Assembly (NCBI GenBank): GCA_026874595.1
Contig: CM049311.1
Location: 50,287,676 to 50,351,675, forward strand
From: Sipunculus nudus
Lineage: Eukaryota > Annelida > Sipuncula > Golfingiida > Sipunculidae
Direction: 5' to 3'
DNA length: 64,000 nt
Part shown: piece by piece, positions 24,897-36,047 of the stretch
Numbering within the stretch: position 1 is the stretch's first letter
Layout of the letters: each line of letters starts with the position of its first letter
Notes under the pieces: generated by a model
What the model saw: only the letters and a program-made list of their open reading frames with translations
Databases searched by the model: none
Told to the model about the DNA's origin: nothing
Translations under genes and position numbers: made by a program

Positions 24897-27800
24897 ATAA
24901 AAATTTCAGTCATTATGTCCTGTTACAGTAGGCGTCCTCTTGTCATGAAACAATGGTGGCCCATGGCTGGCCAATCAGCTTTAGGCAGTGCCGGACGTGA
25001 TTGAGTATCCCATTCTGTCATTTAAAAGGGTTAAAAAAAATACTTGTAAATTCCATATAGGTCGGCCTCTTTGAATGGTTACTATAGTAAATGATTGTTA
25101 TGCGTTGAGCATTCACACACAGATACGTGTATTTAATTTCAGACAATGTATGAGGGGTGGAACCAGACTTGGGAGACCGGGCCAGGTGCGTTGTCCAAAC
25201 ATGATGTGGACTGGCTCAAAAACCATCCGGAGAGGGGCCTGTTCAAGCCGCTGGAGCATTATAAACAGCGAAACACTGGGGCTGTGCGGCAACGACATGT
25301 CCTCAAAAACGACAGGATGTGGTTCCATCCTCCAGAGTGCCCAGGTGTCATCGGGAACACTGTGCCTCCTGCGGGTGCCTTCTTCCACACACGAGTCTTC
25401 TTCTGGAGACCGGTCGGTGTGTGGGGCTACAGCATAAGGTGCCCGCGGAGTAACTGCCCTGCCCGGGAAGAGGGGAACACATTCCTGTACAGATGTGGCT
25501 ATTCCAAAACTGTACGCCACATCTGTGACATGTCGGAATGGTATTGCATGCTGACAGAAATTCTGGCATGCTCTGCCTGCAGCAAAGCTGCTAAGGATTC
25601 CCCTCAGCACCACATTGGTCGTTTCCCTGCTTGGGAGTCATGTATCATTTCCCAGCTGACTCCTGCGCATCAAGCCATGTTTCCTGCCATCTTGACTCCC
25701 AGGTGAGAAATCCCTTGTTTTATTTTATATCTTATATATATATTTATTTAAAATTAAGTAACTTAAATGTATTGCCAAAGTATAGAGTTTAAATAATCAT
25801 TAAATGATTCCATAGTTCACAGAGCTACATTTATTGGCCCTAAATGATCTTTGAATGAAGGGATTTAATATTACCTTTTGGATTCTTTCATTGTATTGTC
25901 AAGCTTTACAAAATTATGATTTCACCTAATTACCCTGGATAATTCTTTTTATAAGTAACCTTTGATCATCTCATACCCTCACACCAAGTTTTACATTTTT
26001 TCTCATATATGTCATTTCACAGACGTGGTGTTGACAAGAAGGTAGTCCACTTGTTGAGGGAGAGAACAGATGGCAATACCATGGCGAAGACTTGGAGGCA
26101 GGTCCAGGAGAAACACTGTGAGGACTACCTCCACAGAAAGGACATGTATACCACACTGTTGGAGTCACTTACCAGCAGAGGTGGGATAGTTGGTGAGTTC
26201 ACAACTCTCCCTCTTATTAAGAAGGCCAGTTCTGATAGACTGTATTGTTATTTCATTGGACAGACTTAATTGTTGCCCCATGCCTGTGTATATGAGGAAA
26301 TATAGGCTGTAGAAAATGGACATTTTGAATGATAAGCAGGCTGTTGCTGACAGTACCTGTATTTGTACATATTTTTGGAATATAAAATTATAAAATACAG
26401 TTTAGGTCTGTAAAAGTTGTATTGGTATTTATTTTACAGTGTGCCCCCTTAATCTTCCACTGGGTTTAAATTTAAAAGACCACACATTGATTATTACAGG
26501 ACTTCTTCGTCACAAGTTCCAGCCACCACCCATCAGGAGGGAACTCCCAGGTGCAAAATTGTTCAGGAAGGCCTTCCTCATAGCCGAGTCTGAAAACCTG
26601 GAGGACTACCGGGCACAGATAATGTCCACATTTGGGAAGGTCCTGAAGTTTGACTCGACCAAGAAGGTAATACAAATTCTTTAACTACACACAGCATACT
26701 GTCAGTATCCTTAAATTTTTTTTAATAACCAGATTTGAATGCAAACCTTCTGCAGAAGATTGAAAAGAAAAATATCATTACCAGCCACCAATGTATGTAA
26801 TGATATGATGTATTACACCCAACCTCTAATAAAAATCTTGTCACACATTAATTTTTATACAGTTTATGATGTGGAGATATTTGTTTTCTACTGATGTGTT
26901 AGACCCCTTTACACAACAATCTGCAATGCAATGAGTTACTTTTGTGTACTGGATTGATGTAATGGAAATGGTTGAAACATGTCCCTGTTCTTTTTTTTTT
27001 AATAATAGATCTGCAAGAAGCTGGCAGGGTGCGGGCAGGGCACTGCGGAATGGTGCACCAATATCGGAAATGAAAAAGGTCAAGTGCTCAACTGCGTGTT
27101 GACGTGTGAGGAGTCCGTGGAAATGTTACAGCCCATGGCGAGAGGTCTTATGGACCGGTTTAAAAATGCCAGTGAAGAACCACCGGTCCTCATGTATGTA
27201 GATCGGGGTTGTTGCCGTGTCAGTGGAGTATCGGCCACTGAGAAACTGTTTGACGAGTGGGTGGAGTCTGGCATGATCATCCGTCTCGACATTTTTCATT
27301 GGATTCATCGCTTTGATGCTGCAGTGCGCACTGATCACCATGCCAAATATGCCATCTTCAAGTCTGCCTTGGCTGCTGCAGTCTTTGCCTACAACAAAGA
27401 TGACATGGCGCTACTGGTAAAGGCAATACGAGCCGGCCATACCTCCAAACTTGATTCTCTGTCTGATGCACAGGTCATCCAGTACCATTCGTCAAAGGAT
27501 GACCTGAAGCACTTTGTGCGTCGCATTACTGTGGGTGCTCAGGAGACGTACACAAGAGTGCAGAATGCCATAGCGATCCTGAAAGGTCAAGCAGGCTTGG
27601 ATGAAAACCAGATCCATCTGTTCAAGGATGAGGCCGCTATTGACCAGGTCTGGGCTGGCCAGCAGAAACATCTTGAATGCATACAAGACCCTCCAGGCAT
27701 GAATATGTATACCATCGTCAAGCATGTGACACGCAACGGAATAGACCTGCCTTATTACAGGACCGTGCGTGGCAGCAACAGCTTGGAGGGTTTCCATGCG

Positions 27801-29348
27801 TTTTTGCCCAGCATGATCCCAGGCCCACGATGTGCAGCAGTGCCATTCCAAGTATATTTACTGAGTGGCATTGCGCGCTGGAATGCCGACCGAGAATCAG
27901 CAGCAGTTAAAGGGCAGAAAGGGCGTAGGTACAGGGTTTACACTTCACCTCTCATCAGCCGCTTGAATGATCGGTGCCAGAAGCTGTTTGGGGAAGTTGA
28001 GGAAGTCAATTTCCAGCCACCTGTTCCTGCTGGTGATGAAATGATTGGACTGGAATTCCTGTTCAGCCAGTCCAATGCGTCTTTCAGTACCAACGACCAT
28101 TACCAGCAGACACGGGAGACTCTCCAGACAGTTGATGACGGCAACGAAGATGATGAGGTGGTCCAGGCCATGGATGAGGGTGACGAGGATGTTGACCAGG
28201 ACGCTGGTTACACCAGTGGAGAGGAGATCACATCCCTGTCCAACCTGCAGCTCACAGATGCTGCTGTCACCCCTGACCGCGATCCATGTGCCGAGGATGT
28301 GTGTGGACCCTGTCACCTTCCTGGATACCAACATGTGGAGGAGTTGAGTGGTATCCTGGTTAAAATAGCCCTGGAAGAGGGCAGGTTGGCTCTCACAGCT
28401 GCGGAAAGAGAAGCTGTCACTGCTGCCTGGAACAAGCTTGAACTGCACGATCGCAATACACAGCAGTTTGACACCCTGTACCGTTCAAGATGGGGATACT
28501 GCTCTTTTGGCCGCACAAACGGGGATCCAGAAACAGCTGCAGTCACCCAAAAAATCAAGTTTGGTAAGCGCCATTCTCCCGCTCACCTGATTGACGCGAG
28601 AAAAAACCGGCTTGTTTACTGCGTCATCAAACAGCTGTGGCTTCACCCCAACTGTGCGGCTCACGGAGCGTCCCCCCAAAAGCATTACATCACAAAGGTC
28701 TACCAGCGACTTCAACAGCGTGTTGCCGTGGATGACCCACAACTCTGTAAACTCGGGATACCACTGCTCAAGATCAACAGCAAGTGTGTCGCCGAGTTTA
28801 TCAGACGACAAGAAGCGCTAGCTGGTAGGCACGTGGTGGATGCCGCAGAGTCCATCTTGAAACGGCCAGACAGCATCTCACAGTCCTCTATGGAACCAGC
28901 TGTTGAGCTGCCGGAGGTGCGCCCTGCAACATCAAGGCCACAAACCATCTATAAAGTGGTCCCAAGTCTAGCTGGCACCAGATCTATGAAAGTGAGGAGG
29001 GACCACTTTATTTCACCCATTTCATCTCCATCAACAGAACCATCAGCGTCATCTTCAGCACATGCCAGCACTCCATCCATCGTCACCCGAGAATCCTCAC
29101 CGCGTACCATGGCCAGGTCAACCATGTACAAAAAGAGGAAACTACAGCAACAAGGCCGTCCCGGTCACAAAAAACCCTTAAAAAATTTTACATGTACACT
29201 GTGCGGGGAAGCCACACAAGGTCACCACAAATACTTGAAGAAAACTTTTTGTGACAAAACCATGATGTCACCTTCAAAAGGGTTGACAAATAAAGTATTT
29301 AAAAATTTTGAAGATTTTAAGGAAACGGTTGACAAGTTAAATGAATAA
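21206..29348 (+). CDS. DDE transposase, copy C (10 exons, 1414 aa)
   Basis: This is a second complete gene, built like copy B. Exons: 21206-21224, 21552-21731, 22187-22322, 22669-23041, 23508-23649, 24581-24738, 25143-25702, 26023-26192, 26500-26666, 27009-29348. All splice sites, the start and the stop are preserved, and the 754-residue open part of the last exon is identical to copies A and B. No frameshift or premature stop is seen, so the copies look recently active or recently homogenised. The substitution noticed at 22431 lies in intron 3. Transcription runs toward the U1 array, opposite to the U1 genes. Confidence 0.82.
24820..24893. repeat. (TA)n in transposase intron 6, copy C
   Basis: The TA run is about 74 bases, two longer than in copy B, which accounts for the length difference between the two complete elements. 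Confidence 0.95.
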
Positions 29349-29526
29349 GATGGTGGCTTCCCCCTTAATTTTGGCATACCCTTTTAAGTAGATCCCTTTC
29401 TTTTGTGGCATCCACTGACACGGTAACGCCTCGCCAGTAGAGCAAGATCACTAGTTTTAAGTTCCCCCCCCCCCAAAAAAAAATTTTTTTATCCAAATAA
29501 CAGTGATACAGTGATAAAATATTATG

Positions 29527-30404
29527 AGGTTCACAGTCATCCTGGATTTCAGCTATTTTTTTTACCTTGGATATCAAGGGTATGGTTACTAGTTTTCAAA
29601 AGCACTTGATAAACTTGTTGAAACAATTTGTGTATCAATATTGAGAGGAAAATATGCAATACTTCAAAAGTTATTGGGTCCAGGATACCCCCCCCCCCCC
29701 CCCCCCGAAAGTCTCATTTACAAGGTAGGAGCCCAGTTGGATGTATCAAAGATGACTGAAAATATGCTGTACTTCAAAAGTTAAAGAATCCATGGTTATC
29801 CTGGATTTGAACTGTTTTGACCTTGAAGATCAAGGGAACTGTTTACCAGTTTTCAACAGCATCCAAAAAGCTTGTGAAACAATTTGTGTTTCAATATTGA
29901 GGGGAAAATGTGCAGTACCTAAAAAGTTAAAAGATCCATGGTTATCCTGGATTTCAACTGTTTTGACCTTGAAGATCAAGGGAACTGTTTACCAGTTTTC
30001 AACAGCATCCAAAAAGCTTGTGAAACAATTTGTGTTTCAATATTGAGGGGGAAATGTGCAGTACTTCAAAAGTTAAAGGTTCCATGGTTATCCTGGATTT
30101 CAACTGTTTTGACCTTGAAGATCAAGGGAACTCTTTACCAGTTTTCAAAAGCATCCAAAAAGCTTGTTGAAACAATTTGTGTTTCAATATTGAGGGGGAA
30201 ATGTGCAGTACCTAAAAAGTTATTGGTGTCATAACACCTGCCTGAATCACTAGTTTTCAAGGTCATACGAGAACCCATTTGAAACAGTTGGGTGTATCAA
30301 AGTTGAGGAAAAAATATGCAGTACTTCAAAAGTTGAAGGATTCACAGTAATCTTGAATGTCAGCTGTTTTGACCTTGACCAGCAAAGTCATTTGAAGAAA
30401 TGCA
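29527..30404 (+). repeat. 146-bp tandem repeat, copy C
   Basis: This is the same array as in copy B, with 19 C in the internal poly-C tract (29688-29706). Confidence 0.85.
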
Positions 30405-30498
30405 CTTGAAGGCCTGGGTAACACAAATGTCAAGGTCAATCTTTGCCAATTACATATACCATCATATTTGTGACATGTTAGGGGTTTAAATATCCTTT

Positions 30499-30919
30499 TA
30501 CCTGTAATATTGTGAGGTTGTAAACCTTTTTTATACCTGTGATGATGTGAGGTTGTAAACCTTTTTATAATTGTGATATTGTGAGGTTGTAAACCTTTCT
30601 ATGCCTATGATATTGTGAGGTTGTAAACCTTTTTATACCTGTGATGATGTGAGGTTGTAAACCTTTTTATAATTGTGATATTGTGAGGTTGTAAACCTTT
30701 CTATGCCTATGATATTGTGAGGTTGTAAACCTTTTTATACCTGTGATATTGTGAGGTTGTAAACCTTTTTATACCTGTGATATTGTGAGGTTGTAAACCT
30801 TTTTATACCTGTGATATTGTGAGGTTGTAAACCTTTTTATACCTGTGATATTGTGAGGTTGTAAACCTTTCTTTACCTGTGATACTGTAAGGTTGTAAAC
30901 CTTATTATACCTGTGATAT
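30499..30919 (+). repeat. 34-bp minisatellite, copy C
   Basis: The unit, copy number and variant order are the same as in copies A and B. Such preservation of a normally unstable array argues for recent duplication. Confidence 0.9.
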
Positions 30920-31361
30920 GTTATAAGTACTGTTGTATATATGCATGATATAAACCTTAATAAATTTGAATTGCAGCGTATCTGTGTATTGCTTAAAACA
31001 ATGATTATCCAGAGTCATGTTCATGTGCATATGTTAATAAAATATTTATATGACTAATCATCTGAATCATTTTACTTTATCTGACCTTCACCTGAGTTTG
31101 TGTGCTTGTGTATCAGTTGGTATGGCATTTATCCAACACTTCCAAAACTCCATAAACAATTATAATCGATTTCCCCAATTACATTTTATTTAATATAAGT
31201 ATCCTAAATGATATCCTTCTAGGCCCCTCTGAAAGGACTTCTCTCTAATACACAGTGCAGTCAAGCTTTACTCTCAATAAGATCCTTCTGAGTCCCATGA
31301 TATAAGGGATAATTCCTCTCATGCCCATACTGCAGACATGCCCCTCCCCCCTCTTCGCCAG

Positions 31362-31375
31362 TCTACAGTCTACAG
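31362..31375 (+). repeat. Right subterminal TCTACAG motifs, copy C
   Basis: This is the same tandem pair of TCTACAG, directly inside the right terminus that faces the broken U1 gene. Confidence 0.5.
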
Positions 31376-31406
31376 TGCATTGCACGTCACCAGCGCCCAG
31401 GGCCGG
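31376..31406. repeat. Right terminal inverted repeat, copy C
   Basis: This is the right end of the array. TGCATTGCAC at 31376-31385 and terminal GGCCGG abut TCGCAG and the truncated U1 gene. It is the one terminus in the window whose outer flank is non-element DNA. Confidence 0.65.
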
Positions 31407-31412
31407 TCGCAG
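31407..31412. repeat. Target-site hexamer TCGCAG at transposon/U1 junction
   Basis: These six bases belong both to the element-flanking duplication and to the U1 gene. Intact U1 copies have an A before and a G after the hexamer. Here the base before it is the G of the element right end and the base after it is the U1 G. Between elements the following base is the A of the element left end. The overlap is therefore exactly six bases. The partner duplication, with the other half of the broken U1 gene, should lie left of the window. Confidence 0.8.
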
Positions 31413-31500
31413 GGGTCAGCCCAACCGGAGTGCAATGGAAAGGCCTCGCCCTGGGGGAACCGCCTTGCTGATCACGGTGTCCCCCGTGCCAGGTAAGTAT
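31407..31500 (-). pseudogene. U1 snRNA gene broken by transposon insertion (nt 1-94)
   Basis: The 5' 94 nucleotides of U1 are intact and identical to the full copies: ATACTTACCTG, stem-loop I, and stem-loop II with loop ATTGCACTCC. The sequence then runs straight into the right terminus of transposon copy C. Lost are stem-loop III, the Sm site and stem-loop IV. The upstream region, including the candidate PSE, is retained, so transcription could start normally and continue into the transposon, antisense to the transposase gene. The missing 3' 70 nt are expected left of the window, beyond the array. Confidence 0.95.
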
Positions 31501-31536
31501 GCTTAACAGCGCCACATGCAAGGGTCGGCTTGCAAA

Positions 31537-31557
31537 ATTTTCATCAAAATATGGGTG
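31537..31557 (-). promoter_or_regulatory. Candidate PSE of the broken U1 gene
   Basis: On the minus strand, CACCCATATTTTGATGAAAA plus one T lies 57 to 37 bases before U1 nucleotide 1. Position and the CACC...AAAA pattern resemble the vertebrate snRNA proximal sequence element recognised by SNAPc. The consensus for this organism is unknown, so the assignment is tentative. Confidence 0.35.
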
Positions 31558-33066
31558 TTGCGATTAACTGGGCAGAACACATTTTTCCGGGCGGCATAAT
31601 TGAGAATTCGGTACCTAGCCAAAGAACCCTTGCCGTTCTTATTCGCTTCTTATCGATAAGGTGATCTGCCCGATCGCCTAATTAGCCGTGCGACCCCACG
31701 CTTAATTAACGCCGCCCGACTTGCGCAAGGATGAGACGTTGGGACGACGGTGCCCTCTACCGGCTCTCGTCTTCACTAAAGGATGCCCGCCTTGGCCACA
31801 TATTCCAACTCTCCGACAGCTATGGGCCATTTCGGCAAACAAAGCTGGAACTGACAGAAATCATGATATCGTTTCTTCGCACGGAGGCCGACATTTTGAC
31901 TTACCTGTACAAAAAGAATCATGCGGTGCCAGTCATGACAAACTCCCAGATCACTCATTTGTGGCCACCCGTTTCCCCGTATCGTTATCAAAACAGTGGC
32001 AGTGACCGTGTGCGGATATACAACAAAAAAAAAGAACCCCCCTCCCCCACCCCCTTAATTGGTTCGCCAAGCCCGACTTGTTGACAAGTTCCGACCCCGT
32101 GAGCAGGTCTGTCAAAGCAGCCGGCTCGGATCAGCCAGCCGCCAGACAGGTCGTTTATCAGCGAGCGAGTCGATGACTCAGACCGGCAGCCGGGCTCGCT
32201 CGCGGTCTCGGCGAATTTATGTCGGCGTGTTTTGAAACAACAAACGTTTTACGGTTGGGCCTCCAACATTAATTTCTTTAAAGTTCACCGAGCAAGTTTG
32301 ATACGGTATCGCTGAGCATGATTGACATTCAAACAACCATTTGAAAGTTTAATTCTGTTTGTAGACTGGACAGCCTCTCTCTTAAAATAAGAACTAGATG
32401 CTTCAGATGTATAGCATTTGGTCCGAAAAATAGGTAAGAAAATGAATAAAAATGAACCGGTCTGGGGTTGTAGTAGAGCCAAGTTGTGTGTGACCGTTGA
32501 TATCAGGGGCTCATTCAGGGAAGTTCAATATCTGTCTGCTTTTCTTTCTCTCTCCTCTCATGAATGCTTCGTACTGTTCGCTGGAAAACAACAAAAAAAA
32601 AAAAAAAAAAAAAAAAACTTCAGACCCCTATAAACTGGGAATAAAACACACACAGAGCCTGATTTATTAAGAGGTTCTAATTAAGAATGCGTGGTGCATG
32701 ATTGTCGGCCATGCAAACTGAACCAAGTTTTATAAATATGTGTTCTAGAATCAATTGGAATAACAGTTAATAGATATGTTTTTACCGAGAGCGTATATGG
32801 AGCGGCATTATTATTATTATTATTAGGCCAACTATCGTTCTTGGGGCGATCGACTGTGCAGATGATACCCATACATACATTGGTGTACGTACTTCGAAAC
32901 GAAAGAGTGGCTTGCACGGACTAGTAAAATGGTCAAATAAAAAAAAAAATTAAAAAAAAAAAAAAAAATAAAATAAAATAAAATGGGATTGGCTTCTAAC
33001 TGAATATTAGTTTCATTTTTCCCCGGGGACATTGCATTGCAGGTCAGTATGTCTGGTTTGTGCAAC

Positions 33067-33127
<61 letters not shown>

Positions 33128-34237
33128 TTAAGACAAAGACAGTTAAACACACAGACGTCCAGTGATGAAGAAATAAACAATACTATACATAATTCTTTCC
33201 CTTCTGTTTGATAAAAATAGACCCGCTTGCCATTAAAAATCAATACGGAATTATAGACAAAAGAAGTGAAAGTTCAATAATGTGACCTATTGTCATGACA
33301 AAATTCGGCTTATTCAGGAAGCTGTAATCCGGACCACTTAGAAGCGCCCGTGTTTATTTATTTTTAAATATATCTTATATTACATAATGTTTGTCAATAC
33401 CGAAGAAAGTGACCTATCATTGTATGCATTATCAGGCCAATGAGTGCCGTTGGTTAATTACAAGGCAATCGACCGTCGGGTAAAGAAAACATTATAATCC
33501 AGTTACATATTCCTATGTGACACAAAATATCAGTTAAAAACAATATTTTCACGAATTTATCTCGACAGAATTAATGACTTCCCCATTTTGGATGAACCCA
33601 GACCATTTCCTGACAGACCCCCCCCCCCCCCCCCCCCCCCCCCTCCCCCTTTTTTTTTTTTTATATATTTATTTTATTTTTTTTTTTAGGCCAAAAAAAA
33701 AAAAAAAACCAAAGATAACAGAGGTCATGTGATTTCTTTTTCAGCAGCTATCAGCACTGGCAACTCTGCAGTAACGTCAGCCCCTGGAAAACCCCACGTG
33801 ACATGACATTCTCAGTCTCAGTAACAACACAGTATTTCTGCCACTGTCAGGCCCTAATATTCAGCGAAGAATAAAAACAACATGACTTACTAGATCAGAG
33901 TCCTTGCTGAAATTCGCTCACTCCGGGATGTCCCACTTGCACCAGCCAATCACACCGGGCCAAAGGCTTCGATGCCGCTGCAATCTACCCTACACATAAC
34001 ACACGCACGTGCGCTTGTTTGTAAACACTGCAGCACACCGAATTTTGCTCATCGCCCAAGTGCTGTTACATTTCTGTTCTCAACCTGCTTATTAAGTAAA
34101 ACGTCCGACAGCATCAAATGCTTTTCAAAGATATGCGTGTGTGCGTCCGTCCGTCCGTCCGAGATATTAACTGTCTGGCCTTCACGGAGACGCTGCACGT
34201 ACACATCTACTCTGCAGAGCTCTTATCAGGGAGAAGG

Positions 34238-34250
34238 AACTGATTTTTGC
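34238..34250 (-). terminator. Candidate snRNA 3' box of U1 copy 1
   Basis: GCAAAAATCAGTT on the minus strand starts nine bases after the U1 3' end. Position and the AAAA..AG core recall the vertebrate 3' box (GTTT, short gap, AAARNNAGA) that directs Integrator processing. The match is partial. Confidence 0.25.
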
Positions 34251-34258
34251 TTGTTTAT

Positions 34259-34422
34259 CAGGGGATAGCGCGAACGCAGTCCCCCACTACCAAAAATTGC
34301 GCACTCGAGTTACCCGCATTTGGGGTAATCGCAGGGGTCAGCCCAACCGGAGTGCAATGGAAAGGCCTCGCCCTGGGGGAACCGCCTTGCTGATCACGGT
34401 GTCCCCCGTGCCAGGTAAGTAT
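34259..34422 (-). ncRNA. RNU1: U1 snRNA, first complete copy
   Basis: Exactly 164 nt, the usual U1 length. U1 is the RNA of the U1 snRNP, which pairs with 5' splice sites in the nucleus. Visible parts from the 5' end: ATACTTACCTG (nt 1-11), complementary to CAG/GTAAGTAT; stem-loop I with loop region GATCAGCAAGG (the U1-70K site; the vertebrate form is GATCACGAAGG); stem-loop II with loop ATTGCACTCC (nt 65-74, the U1A site); stem-loop III around ATTACCCCAAATGCGGGTAA; Sm site AATTTTTGG (nt 125-133, at 34290-34298); and 3' stem-loop IV GTAGTGGGGGACTGCGTTCG, ending CGCTATCCCCTG. No defect is visible. The transposon target hexamer is nt 89-94 (34329-34334). Confidence 0.98.
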
Positions 34423-34458
34423 GCTTAACAGCGCCACATGCAAGGGTCGGCTTGCAAA

Positions 34459-34479
34459 ATTTTCATCAAAATATGGGTG
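34459..34479 (-). promoter_or_regulatory. Candidate PSE of U1 copy 1
   Basis: The same block as at 31537-31557, 57 to 37 bases upstream of U1 nucleotide 1. It recurs at the same offset in the other U1 copies whose upstream region is present. It is conserved between both spacer types, but so is the surrounding sequence, so conservation alone does not prove function. Confidence 0.35.
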
Positions 34480-35988
34480 TTGCGATTAACTGGGCAGAAC
34501 ACATTTTTCCGGGCGGCATAATTGAGAATTCGGTACCTAGCCAAAGAACCCTTGCCGTTCTTATTCGCTTCTTATCGATAAGGTGATCTGCCCGATCGCC
34601 TAATTAGCCGTGCGACCCCACGCTTAATTAACGCCGCCCGACTTGCGCAAGGATGAGACGTTGGGACGACGGTGCCCTCTACCGGCTCTCGTCTTCACTA
34701 AAGGATGCCCGCCTTGGCCACATATTCCAACTCTCCGACAGCTATGGGCCATTTCGGCAAACAAAGCTGGAACTGACAGAAATCATGATATCGTTTCTTC
34801 GCACGGAGGCCGACATTTTGACTTACCTGTACAAAAAGAATCATGCGGTGCCAGTCATGACAAACTCCCAGATCACTCATTTGTGGCCACCCGTTTCCCC
34901 GTATCGTTATCAAAACAGTGGCAGTGACCGTGTGCGGATATACAACAAAAAAAAAGAACCCCCCTCCCCCACCCCCTTAATTGGTTCGCCAAGCCCGACT
35001 TGTTGACAAGTTCCGACCCCGTGAGCAGGTCTGTCAAAGCAGCCGGCTCGGATCAGCCAGCCGCCAGACAGGTCGTTTATCAGCGAGCGAGTCGATGACT
35101 CAGACCGGCAGCCGGGCTCGCTCGCGGTCTCGGCGAATTTATGTCGGCGTGTTTTGAAACAACAAACGTTTTACGGTTGGGCCTCCAACATTAATTTCTT
35201 TAAAGTTCACCGAGCAAGTTTGATACGGTATCGCTGAGCATGATTGACATTCAAACAACCATTTGAAAGTTTAATTCTGTTTGTAGACTGGACAGCCTCT
35301 CTCTTAAAATAAGAACTAGATGCTTCAGATGTATAGCATTTGGTCCGAAAAATAGGTAAGAAAATGAATAAAAATGAACCGGTCTGGGGTTGTAGTAGAG
35401 CCAAGTTGTGTGTGACCGTTGATATCAGGGGCTCATTCAGGGAAGTTCAATATCTGTCTGCTTTTCTTTCTCTCTCCTCTCATGAATGCTTCGTACTGTT
35501 CGCTGGAAAACAACAAAAAAAAAAAAAAAAAAAAAAAAACTTCAGACCCCTATAAACTGGGAATAAAACACACACAGAGCCTGATTTATTAAGAGGTTCT
35601 AATTAAGAATGCGTGGTGCATGATTGTCGGCCATGCAAACTGAACCAAGTTTTATAAATATGTGTTCTAGAATCAATTGGAATAACAGTTAATAGATATG
35701 TTTTTACCGAGAGCGTATATGGAGCGGCATTATTATTATTATTATTAGGCCAACTATCGTTCTTGGGGCGATCGACTGTGCAGATGATACCCATACATAC
35801 ATTGGTGTACGTACTTCGAAACGAAAGAGTGGCTTGCACGGACTAGTAAAATGGTCAAATAAAAAAAAAAATTAAAAAAAAAAAAAAAAATAAAATAAAA
35901 TAAAATGGGATTGGCTTCTAACTGAATATTAGTTTCATTTTTCCCCGGGGACATTGCATTGCAGGTCAGTATGTCTGGTTTGTGCAAC

Positions 35989-36047
<59 letters not shown>

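Larger units (their letters stand above)
18205..31406 (+). mobile_element. U1-targeting DNA transposon, copy C (complete, 13202 bp)
   Basis: This copy is nearly identical to copy B. It is two bases longer because the TA run in intron 6 is two bases longer, and one substitution was noticed (G at 9225 against A at 22431). Its right terminus is followed by TCGCAG and then by authentic U1 snRNA gene sequence instead of another element. This gives the right-hand boundary of the element independently of its repetition. Confidence 0.87.
31501..34258. other. U1 spacer, type 1 (representative unit)
   Basis: Spacer between two U1 genes, repeated in the following units. Nearest the U1 5' end is its upstream region. 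Then comes a GC-moderate block (31560-32230) with several short open frames that I do not regard as genes. Simple repeats follow: a poly-A tract at 32590-32616, (ATT)n near 32808, A-rich tracts at 32938-32982, (TA)n at 33064-33122, poly-C then poly-T at 33619-33662, and (TCCG)4 at 34145-34160. These vary in length between units. No other RNA gene was recognised. Confidence 0.7.

Noticed and set aside
1-31406. Segmental duplication of an ordinary host gene
   Set aside because: The repeat boundary coincides with inverted termini and with a hexamer of the U1 target, and the gene has D-D-E transposase features. A transposon explains all three; a plain gene duplication explains none.
31321-31506. 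Frame spanning the transposon/U1 junction
   Set aside because: It joins the noncoding element end to the U1 RNA gene by chance.
31722-31738. TGCGCAAGGATGAGACG resembles a conserved part of U6 snRNA
   Set aside because: Sixteen of 17 bases match U6 from memory, but sequence on either side does not align to U6, no T-run terminator follows, and type 2 units change the motif. A relic fragment is possible but unsupported.
31900-31915. ACTTACCTG in the spacer, like the U1 5' end
   Set aside because: Only nine bases match and the following sequence is unrelated to U1. On the other strand it is simply a consensus 5' splice site (CAGGTAAGT) without a supporting exon.
31731-32084. 117-codon open frame in the U1 spacer, repeated in each type 1 unit
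   Set aside because: In type 2 units the ATG becomes ACG, several codons change the amino acid, and the poly-A/C-rich tail differs. No splice or domain evidence was seen. It persists only because the spacer is repeated.
34258-34443. 61-codon minus-strand frame over each U1 gene
   Set aside because: It is translation of the U1 RNA gene itself. The noncoding assignment is secure from length, 5' end, Sm site and loops.
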